From NCBI GenBank assembly GCA_009917805.1, contig RGES01000088.1:1-5853 (forward strand): a DNA stretch of 5,853 nt. The letters are read 5' to 3'. Positions 1 through 5,083 of the stretch are shown here, one piece after another. This DNA is from Verrucomicrobiota bacterium. GTDB lineage: Bacteria > Verrucomicrobiota > Verrucomicrobiia > Opitutales > UBA953. The first letter of the stretch is position 1; every line of letters begins with the position of its first letter. The position numbers and the translations under genes are program-made. The notes under the pieces were generated by a model that ran no database searches, was not told the DNA's origin, and saw nothing but the letters and a program-made list of their open reading frames with translations.

Positions 1-1211
1 AGGAAAGGAAGGGGGACCCCGGTGACGGGCATCAGGTTGATGTTCATGCCGATGTTGACGACGACGTGCGTGCCGAGCACGACCGCCGCGCCAATCGCGA
101 GCAAGGAACCAAAACGATCCGCCGCCCGGGCCGCCGTTCGCACGACGCGCCAGAACAACAGGACAAATGCGCCGATCACCAAGAGTCCGCCGGTGAAGCC
201 GATCTCCTCGGCCATACCGGAAAAAAGAAAGTCGTTATGGGCGGCGGCCTCGGGCAGGTAGCCGAAACGGGCCTGCCTGCCGTTGCCGATGCCTTGGCCG
301 CGGAAACCGCCGCGGCCGACCGCGATGACGGCCTGGTTCACGTTCCAGGTGGCGCCAAGCCCCTTGGGGTCGATGACGTCCGGGGCGACGAAGGACATGA
401 TCCGCTCGCGCTGATAGTCCTTGAGGAGGAAGAACCAGGCCTCCGACTCGTGCTTGCCGCGGAAATCCTTCACCGGGTCCTTAGACTGCGGATTGGCGAT
501 GGCGTACTGCCCTAGCTTGCCGGCATATTCGGTCAGATCGACCGCCACCACGCCCACCAGAAGAAGGGCGGCCGCTCCGGCCACCAGGAAGAACCTGAAC
601 GTCAGGCCGGCGACAAAAAGGAGGATGAATGAAAGCGGCAGGTAGATGAGCGCAGAACCTAGGTCTGGCTGCACAAAAATCAAGACAAACGGGACTGCGG
701 CGGCCCCGAGGCACCAGAGGACGGTGCGCCAGGTCGCCCGGAACGCCCCGATCGGCGAACGCGCCAGCAAGGCCGCGAGGAAGACCAGCACGCCGATCTT
801 GGCGAACTCCGACGGCTGGATCGAGAACGGGCCGAAATCCATCCAGCGGCGCGCCCCGTTGATGCTGCGGATGAAGGACCCGAGGTCGCGATGCAGCAGC
901 GCGCAGAGCGACACGGGCAGGAGGATGGCCAGGCACCCCAGATAGATGCGGCGGGCGTAACGTTGGATCAGCCGGTAATCGAGGGCGGAGATCGCCCAGT
1001 AGGCCAGCCAGCCGATGATGACGAAGACGACCTGGGAGCGGTAGTAAGTGGACTCGCGGGCGCTGCCGGCCGACTGGATGGCCACGACCCCGAGGCCGCT
1101 CAGGAAGAGAATGATGACCACCTGGGTCCAATCCGTCCGCCAGGCGAAATTGGCGAAATTATCCCACCAGACCGCGGCCGGAGACCGCTCATCGTCAAGG
1201 TGTTGGGACAT
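1..1211 (-). CDS. rodA: RodA, SEDS-family peptidoglycan glycosyltransferase (C-terminus cut off by window edge)
   Basis: Polytopic inner-membrane enzyme that polymerises lipid II into glycan strands for lateral-wall growth, normally paired with PBP2 and the MreBCD elongation complex. The 403 visible residues start at ATG 1211-1209. After a hydrophilic N-terminus come hydrophobic helices at about 29-48, 60-76 and 88-106, then the family motifs NGARRWMDFGPFSIQPSEFAKIG (split here: NGARRW 118-123, QPSEFAK 132-138), QPDLGSA 181-187, LKDYQRERI 263-271, NQAVIAVGRGGF 292-303 and MPVTGVPLPF 394-403. The last motif favours RodA over FtsW. The likely catalytic Asp is D327 in HNDF, aligned with E. coli RodA D262. 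About 20-40 C-terminal residues, including the expected SYGGS, lie outside the window. Two oddities are a hydrophilic stretch of roughly 30 residues before LKDYQR (about 227-257) and two extra residues just before HNDF. It is transcribed divergently from rny and no Shine-Dalgarno motif precedes the start. An FtsW or SpoVE paralogue is the less likely alternative. Confidence 0.93.
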   Translation of the reverse strand, partial: MSQHLDDERSPAAVWWDNFANFAWRTDWTQVVIILFLSGLGVVAIQSAGSARESTYYRSQVVFVIIGWLAYWAISALDYRLIQRYARRIYLGCLAILLPVSLCALLHRDLGSFIRSINGARRWMDFGPFSIQPSEFAKIGVLVFLAALLARSPIGAFRATWRTVLWCLGAAAVPFVLIFVQPDLGSALIYLPLSFILLFVAGLTFRFFLVAGAAALLLVGVVAVDLTEYAGKLGQYAIANPQSKDPVKDFRGKHESEAWFFLLKDYQRERIMSFVAPDVIDPKGLGATWNVNQAVIAVGRGGFRGQGIGNGRQARFGYLPEAAAHNDFLFSGMAEEIGFTGGLLVIGAFVLLFWRVVRTAARAADRFGSLLAIGAAVVLGTHVVVNIGMNINLMPVTGVPLPF

Positions 1212-1325
1212 GCCGGAGGCAACCCCGATTAAGGCCCGGAGGCAAGGCGAACCTCCCGAAAGGGCTTGCCGAAGGGGCTCCGTCCGCAAGGGTATCCCCC
1301 CGGACCTCCGGTTTTCGCGACGAAC
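1212..1325. promoter_or_regulatory. Divergent intergenic region between rodA and rny
   Basis: This 114-bp gap must carry the start signals of two oppositely oriented genes, unless either is driven from inside the other. I could not find a convincing sigma-70 promoter on either strand: the only AT-rich patch is around 1226-1232 and its hexamers match poorly. A perfect 10-bp direct repeat CCGGAGGCAA occurs at 1213-1222 and 1236-1245, 23 bp apart. Its core CCGGAGG recurs inverted near 1305-1311. Neither start codon has a Shine-Dalgarno motif. Confidence 0.45.
1213..1245. repeat. 10-bp direct repeat pair upstream of rodA
   Basis: CCGGAGGCAA at 1213-1222 is repeated exactly at 1236-1245. The 23-bp period is close to two helical turns, so both copies would face the same side of the DNA. 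In a GC-rich gap this could be chance; a regulator site is only a possibility. Confidence 0.35.
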
Positions 1326-2762
1326 ATGCCTGTGGCAGCCGACCAAAGCATCCTCGCCGCCGTGGCGTTCTCCTCCGGAGCCATCGTGGCCTATGCGGTG
1401 GCCAAATGGCGCGAGAACACCCTCGGGGCCATCCGCGACGCCCGCCTCCGCTCCGAAGTCGAGCTCGCCCGCCGCGAGGCCACCGTCGACGCCGCCGAAC
1501 TCCACGCCAAGGCCGAAGCCGAGAAAAGCGAGGCAACCCGGCTGAAGACCGCCGCCGAGGCCGAAGCCCAGGCCGCCGCCGAACTTTCCCGTGAGAACGC
1601 GCGTCAGCGCGACCACCTCGTCCGCGAACTCCAGCGCCTCGCCAAGGTGAGCCCGGAACAGGCGCGTGAACTCCTCATCGACCACCTCCGCGAAGAGTAT
1701 GGCGAAGAAGCGCAGCACCTCCGCCGCGGCCTGCTCGATCAGGTCGAACAGGACATCGACGACGAGGCGCGCCGCAAGCTGCTCTCGGCGATGCAGCGCC
1801 TGACGACCTCGACGACCCAGGACGCGACCGCGATCACGGTCTCGCTCCCCAACGAGGACATGAAGGGCCGCCTCATCGGCCGCGAAGGCCGCAACATCCG
1901 CACCTTCGAACAGACCACGGGCGCGACGCTGCTCATCGACGAAACCCCCGGTTTGGCGATGGTTTCCTGCTTCGACCCGGTCCGCCGCGAGATCGCGCGC
2001 ATCGCGCTCGAACGCATCGTCAAGGACGGCCGCATCTCGCCGGGACTCATCGAAGACAGCGTCCGCGCCGCCGCCGACGAAGTCGTCAAGCACGCCCGCC
2101 GCCTCGGACGCGACGCGGTGCGCGACCTCGGCCTGCCGCCGATGGACGCCTCCGTCGAAGAGCTCCTCGGCCGCCTGCACTTCCGCCTCTCCGCCAACCA
2201 GAACACGCTCTCGCACTCGATCGAAGTCGCGCAGCTCTGCGCGATGCTCGCGGCGGAGATCGGCATCGACCCGATCCCGGCGAAGCGCGCCGGCCTGCTG
2301 CATGACCTTGGCAAGGCGATCGAAGCCGAAGCCGGCAGCAGCCACGCCCTCGCCGGCGCCGCCCTGCTCCGCCGCCTCGGCGAAGACGCCCGCGTGGTCA
2401 ACGCCGTCGCCGCCCACCACCGCGAAGTCGAAGCCGAAAGCCTCTACGCTCCGCTGGTGATGATCGCCGACGCCGCCTCCGGCTCCCGCCCCGGCGCCCG
2501 TTCCTCCACCCTCGAGTCCTACGCCCAGCGCGTGCGCCGTCTGGAGGAGGTCGCCCTCGCCTTCGAAGGGGTGAAGGAAGCCTACGCCTTCCAGTCCGGC
2601 CGCGAACTCCGGGTCATCGTCGACCCGGTCAAGGTCGACGACTTCGGCGCCACCGAACTCGCCCGCCGCCTGCGCCTGAAGGTCGAAGAAACGCTTTCCT
2701 ACCAAGGAATGGTCAAGATCGTGCTGATTCGTGAACAAAGGTTCACCGAAGAGGCCCGCTGA
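1326..2762 (+). CDS. rny: Ribonuclease Y, membrane-anchored endoribonuclease
   Basis: Endoribonuclease that initiates mRNA turnover at the inner face of the membrane. The 478-residue product has the full RNase Y architecture: an N-terminal membrane anchor (about 8-26), a long Ala/Glu/Arg-rich coiled coil (about 27-150), a KH RNA-binding domain with GRLIGREGRNIR at 181-192, and an HD metal-dependent phosphohydrolase domain. In the HD domain I see H297 in LSHSIE, the HD pair H326-D327 in LLHDLGK, H339, H364-H365 in AHH, and D382 in IADAASGSRPGAR. The usual conserved C-terminal segment GMVKIVLIRE is present at 461-470. Bacillus subtilis RNase Y has about 520 residues, so this one is shorter, mostly through a trimmed coiled coil. 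I chose ATG 1326 because it leaves a short N-terminus directly before the anchor; an in-frame TTG at 1266 would add 20 Pro/Gly-rich residues with no family resemblance. No Shine-Dalgarno motif precedes it. Confidence 0.95.
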   Translation: MPVAADQSILAAVAFSSGAIVAYAVAKWRENTLGAIRDARLRSEVELARREATVDAAELHAKAEAEKSEATRLKTAAEAEAQAAAELSRENARQRDHLVRELQRLAKVSPEQARELLIDHLREEYGEEAQHLRRGLLDQVEQDIDDEARRKLLSAMQRLTTSTTQDATAITVSLPNEDMKGRLIGREGRNIRTFEQTTGATLLIDETPGLAMVSCFDPVRREIARIALERIVKDGRISPGLIEDSVRAAADEVVKHARRLGRDAVRDLGLPPMDASVEELLGRLHFRLSANQNTLSHSIEVAQLCAMLAAEIGIDPIPAKRAGLLHDLGKAIEAEAGSSHALAGAALLRRLGEDARVVNAVAAHHREVEAESLYAPLVMIADAASGSRPGARSSTLESYAQRVRRLEEVALAFEGVKEAYAFQSGRELRVIVDPVKVDDFGATELARRLRLKVEETLSYQGMVKIVLIREQRFTEEAR

Positions 2763-2771
2763 GGGACTTTC

Positions 2772-2800
2772 TTGTTGTTAAGCGGGAGGGGGCAATTATT
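2772..2800 (+). promoter_or_regulatory. Possible sigma-70-like promoter
   Basis: TTGTTG at 2772-2777 is followed after 17 bp by ATTATT at 2795-2800, inside the most AT-rich patch of an otherwise very GC-rich window. Each hexamer matches the consensus at only three of six positions, so location and base composition are the main arguments. It would serve the Arg/Glu/Pro-rich gene downstream. Confidence 0.28.
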
Positions 2801-2810
2801 CACATTCTTT

Positions 2811-2827
2811 CCGGGAGTCCCTCCCGG
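2811..2827 (+). terminator. 7-bp GC-rich hairpin after rny, possible weak terminator
   Basis: CCGGGAG at 2811-2817 pairs perfectly with CTCCCGG at 2821-2827 around a three-base loop. It sits 48 bp after the rny stop, where a terminator would be expected. The following bases (GTCCTTTC) form a poor T tract, so it may instead be a stable element near the 5' end of the next transcript. Confidence 0.35.
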
Positions 2828-2845
2828 GTCCTTTCGGCACCCCAA

Positions 2846-2860
2846 GGAGGTTCGTCCTCC
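2846..2860 (+). other. Small hairpin enclosing a Shine-Dalgarno-like sequence with no start codon
   Basis: GGAGG at 2846-2850, part of the perfect ribosome-binding heptamer AAGGAGG starting at 2844, is complementary to CCTCC at 2856-2860 across a TTCGT loop. No ATG, GTG or TTG lies at a usable distance after it; the nearest plausible start is 106 bases further on. It could be coincidental, or an RNA element in the leader. Confidence 0.3.
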
Positions 2861-2955
2861 GTCACCAAGGGTCCGACAAACCGCGTCGCCGCTCCACAAC
2901 GGAACGGCCGCATCATCCGGTCGGCCACAACGAAGGCCGCCCCAACATAAGCAAC

Positions 2956-3707
2956 ATGAGCCAAGAAGAAACCCAGGGCCAGGAGCCAGTCTCCGCCCAC
3001 CAGCCCGCCGCGGACGCAGGCGCCAGTGAAGTCCGCACCCCCGCACCCCGCCTCAACGAAGCCAAGCTGGAGTCCGCCCACGCGGAACTCCCTCCGCTCT
3101 CCGTGATCGGGGCCTCGTCCGAACCCGCCGCCAAGCCCGGCACCATCGCGACGCCGAAGCAGTTCGGTCGTCGTGGTACGCCCCGTGGCGCCGCTCCGTC
3201 GGCCGCCAACGGCCAGGCCGCCCGCCCGGCCATCGGCGTCGTCGAAGATCCGTCGCAGCTGACCGAGAACCTCTCCGGTTCCCTCGCCAAGCAGCACGCT
3301 CCGGAACAGCGCGAACCGCGCGAACGCCGTGAACCGCGCGCCGAAGGCGAACGTGGTCCTCGTCGCGAACCGCGCGAACCCCGCCCCGAAGGCCTCGCCG
3401 AAGAAGGCCGCCAGCCCGGCATCCCCGGCGACCGTCCGCGTCGCGAACCGCGCGCCGAAGGCGAACGTGGTCCTCGTCGCGAGCCCCGCGAACCTCGCCC
3501 CGAAGGCGATCGTCCGCGTCGCGAAGACCGCCCGCGCCGCGAAGAGCGTCCGCGCATCCAGATCGAGCCCGTCGTCATCCCGGTCCAGGCCCCCATCGGC
3601 TTCTGGGCCTCGCTGAAGCGCCCCGCGGCGGCCGTGACGGCTCCCGCGGAGGTCGCGGCGAATTCCGCGGCGACCGCGGTCCTCGCAACGGTCCGCGCGA
3701 AGGCTGA
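2956..3707 (+). CDS. Unrecognised Arg/Glu/Pro-rich protein with RGG-type tail (frameshifted near the 3' end)
   Basis: I do not recognise a family. From ATG 2956 the product has a moderately acidic N-terminal region (about 1-110), including PKQFGRRGTPRG at about 66-77. A very charged Arg/Glu/Pro section follows (about 117-205) with two copies of a 21-residue block and three DRPRRE-like units. Then comes a short hydrophobic segment (VVIPVQAPIGFWASLKRP). As sequenced, this frame reads through the strong terminator at 3714-3745 and into murA, ending at 3792 with an Ala-rich tail, which is implausible. Moving to the -1 frame at the C run 3621-3624 gives PRGGRDGSRGGRGEF and further RG/GPR units, ending at TGA 3705-3707, six bases before the terminator stem. 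The corrected length is 250 residues. There is no signal peptide and no Shine-Dalgarno motif. The RGG-like basic composition and position after RNase Y suggest RNA binding; that is inference. A real pseudogene or programmed slippage is possible. Confidence 0.72.
3331..3393 (+). repeat. Internal 63-bp coding repeat, copy 1
   Basis: First of two 63-bp copies inside the Arg/Glu/Pro-rich gene, encoding a 21-residue block that begins EPRAEGERGP and ends REPRPEG. It matches copy 2 at 60 of 63 bases. The three differences (3369, 3372, 3381) all fall at third codon positions and leave the protein unchanged, which supports this reading frame. Confidence 0.9.
3445..3507 (+). repeat. Internal 63-bp coding repeat, copy 2
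   Basis: Second copy, in frame and 114 bp (38 codons) downstream of the first, separated from it by 51 bp encoding 17 residues. Differences from copy 1 are at 3483, 3486 and 3495, all synonymous. The unit CGTCCGCGTCGCGAA just before it (3433-3447) recurs at 3511-3525, so this part of the gene is built from shorter repeats as well. Confidence 0.9.
3619..3632 (+). other. Inferred frameshift site (apparent missing base in a C run)
   Basis: Upstream of here the gene reads in one frame; downstream the sensible RGG-type tail is in the -1 frame. The run CCCC at 3621-3624 is the obvious place: five C bases would join the frames as KRPRGGRDG. A single-base loss in this clone or a sequencing error fits best. 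A Pro-tRNA slipping from CCC 3622-3624 to CCC 3621-3623 would give the same protein, but no classical X XXY YYZ heptamer is present. Confidence 0.65.
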
Positions 3708-3713
3708 ACATAA

Positions 3714-3745
3714 CGGGGGCGCCTTGCGGCGCCCCCGCTTCTTTT
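3714..3745 (+). terminator. Strong rho-independent terminator
   Basis: CGGGGGCGCC at 3714-3723 pairs perfectly with GGCGCCCCCG at 3728-3737 around a TTGC loop, giving a 10-bp GC stem followed by CTTCTTTT (3738-3745). It follows the corrected stop of the Arg/Glu/Pro-rich gene by six bases. It ends only seven bases before the murA start codon, so murA transcription must pass it or begin within it. Confidence 0.9.
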
Positions 3746-3752
3746 ACCCGAC

Positions 3753-5045
3753 ATGCTCCAGGTCGCGCGCATCCGCGGTGGTCACGTGCTGAAAGGCACG
3801 GTCCGCGCCGCCGGCTCGAAGAACGCCTCGCTGCCGCTGCTCGCCGCCTCGCTCCTCACGGGCGAGACGGTGACGTTGCGCAACGTCCCCGACCTGAGCG
3901 ACGTCCGCTACATGGCCGAGATCCTCGGCCACCAAGGCGCGACCGTCGCCAACCCCGAACCCGGCGTCTGGACGATCCGCGCCGAGCACGTCTCCCATCG
4001 CACGCCTTACGACCTCGTCCGCAAGATGCGCGCGTCGGTCTGCCTGCTCGGCTCGCTCGTCGGCCGCCTCCGCCAGGCCGAGATGGCCATCCCGGGCGGC
4101 TGCGTCATCGGCCCCCGCCCCATCGACCTCCACCTGAAAGGCCTCGAAGCCCTCGGCTGCGTCGTCACGGTCGAGGCCGGCCTGGTCCAGGTCGACGCCT
4201 CCCGCGCGCGCGGCGACACGGTGTTCATGGGCGGCCCGATGGGCAGCACGGTCCTCGGCACGGCCAACCTGGTCATGGCGGCCACGCTGACTCCCGGCGT
4301 CACGCGCATCGAATGCGCCGCCCGCGAACCGGAGGTCGTCGACCTCTGCGCGATGCTCCTCAAGATGGGCGCGAAGATCAGCGGCCACGGCACCGGCATC
4401 ATCGAAGTCGAAGGCGTCGCCACCCTCCGTGGGTGCGACCACACGGTCATCGCCGACCGAATCGAAGCCGGCACCTACCTCGTCGCCGGCGCGATCACCG
4501 ACGGAGACGTCACGGTGACGCACTGCGACCCCTCGCACCTCACGGCCTTCCTCGACAAGCTCCGCGAAGCGGGCGTGCGGATCGAGACGGGCCCCGACTT
4601 CATCCGCGCCCAAGGCAAGCCGACGCATGCCGTCGAGATCATCACCGAACCTTACCCGGGCTTCCCGACCGACCTGCAGGCGCAGTTCATGGCGCTGCAG
4701 CTCCTCGTCGACGGACGCAGCACGGTGACGGAGAAGATCTACCCGGCGCGCTTCATGCACGCCGCCGAGCTCCAGCGCATGGGCGCCGAGATCGCCATCG
4801 ACGGCGCCACCGCGGCCATCTACGGCGACCGTCCGCTTTCCGGCGCGCCGGTCATGGCCTCCGATCTCCGCGCCTCGGCCGCCCTCATCCTCGCGGCGCT
4901 GGTCGCCAAGGGCGAGACCTGGGTCCAACGCCTCTACCACCTCGACCGCGGCTACGAACGCTTCGAGGAACGCCTGCGCTCCCTGGGCGCCGACGTCGAA
5001 CGCCTCCCCGCCTCCGCCCTGCCGAAAGGCTTCGCCGAGGACTGA
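3753..5045 (+). CDS. murA: UDP-N-acetylglucosamine 1-carboxyvinyltransferase (MurA)
   Basis: Cytoplasmic enzyme that transfers enolpyruvate from PEP to UDP-GlcNAc, the first committed step of peptidoglycan precursor synthesis. The 430-residue product is full length for the family (about 420-430). All key residues are present with a +1 to +2 offset from E. coli: K23-N24 in GSKNASLP, R93, the catalytic-loop C117 in GGCVIGPRP, R122, D307 in GFPTDLQAQF, and R399 in HLDRGYERFEERL. Having Cys rather than Asp at 117 predicts fosfomycin sensitivity at the target. ATG 3753 gives an N-terminus that aligns almost residue for residue with E. coli MurA, so the start is firm even though it lies seven bases after a terminator T tract and has no Shine-Dalgarno motif. 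ruvB follows 38 bp downstream in the same direction, probably in the same transcript. Confidence 0.97.
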   Translation: MLQVARIRGGHVLKGTVRAAGSKNASLPLLAASLLTGETVTLRNVPDLSDVRYMAEILGHQGATVANPEPGVWTIRAEHVSHRTPYDLVRKMRASVCLLGSLVGRLRQAEMAIPGGCVIGPRPIDLHLKGLEALGCVVTVEAGLVQVDASRARGDTVFMGGPMGSTVLGTANLVMAATLTPGVTRIECAAREPEVVDLCAMLLKMGAKISGHGTGIIEVEGVATLRGCDHTVIADRIEAGTYLVAGAITDGDVTVTHCDPSHLTAFLDKLREAGVRIETGPDFIRAQGKPTHAVEIITEPYPGFPTDLQAQFMALQLLVDGRSTVTEKIYPARFMHAAELQRMGAEIAIDGATAAIYGDRPLSGAPVMASDLRASAALILAALVAKGETWVQRLYHLDRGYERFEERLRSLGADVERLPASALPKGFAED

Positions 5046-5083
5046 GGGTTGCCAATTCGCCCCGAGCCCGCACCTTGCGCTCC

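Larger units (their letters stand above)
2763..2955 (+). promoter_or_regulatory. Structured intergenic leader between rny and the Arg/Glu/Pro-rich gene
   Basis: This 193-bp gap has no convincing coding sequence. From left to right it holds an AT-rich patch that could be a promoter (2772-2800), a 7-bp hairpin (2811-2827), and a perfect Shine-Dalgarno-like AAGGAGG (2844-2850) facing its own complement CCTCC (2856-2860) but followed by no start codon. The stretch from about 2890 to the ATG at 2956 shows only a weak GGCCG/CGGCC pairing (2906-2910 with 2922-2926). If transcription starts near 2806, the gene below has a leader of about 150 nt. Confidence 0.4.

Noticed and set aside
481..1131. 216-codon minus-strand frame overlapping rodA
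   Set aside because: It is a Pro/Arg/His-rich out-of-phase reading of the same strand as rodA; the rodA phase gives clear SEDS motifs and membrane helices.
1252..1264. Short CCCGAAAGGG hairpin in the rodA-rny gap
   Set aside because: It has only a three-base-pair stem and no T tract, so it is not a credible terminator.
1266..1325. Upstream TTG start for rny adding 20 residues
   Set aside because: The added segment is Pro/Gly-rich and unlike RNase Y N-termini, and ATG 1326 sits in the normal place before the membrane anchor. It has no ribosome-binding motif either.
3329..3616. Plus-strand 95-codon frame rich in Ala, Lys and Pro, resembling a histone H1-like tail
   Set aside because: It overlaps the main frame in another phase. 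The three differences between the repeat copies would fall at second codon positions there and alter the protein, so selection acts on the main frame.
3618..3627. Programmed -1 ribosomal frameshift signal
   Set aside because: No X XXY YYZ slippery heptamer is present, and the run of four C bases makes a missing base simpler. It is kept only as an alternative explanation.
2800..3711. 303-codon minus-strand frame with repeated Phe/Ala/Arg units
   Set aside because: The repeated look is the complement of the duplicated 63-bp blocks. The base differences between the copies are silent in the plus-strand frame, which supports that strand.
3708..3792. Continuation of the Arg/Glu/Pro-rich gene to the stop at 3790-3792
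   Set aside because: It would translate the terminator hairpin and overlap the murA start, and its composition breaks from the rest of the protein.
3744..4940. 398-codon open frame on the minus strand opposite murA
   Set aside because: It lies antisense to a complete MurA with all catalytic residues. Its Asp/Arg/Ala/Gly-rich, His-containing sequence is the usual reverse shadow of high-GC coding DNA.
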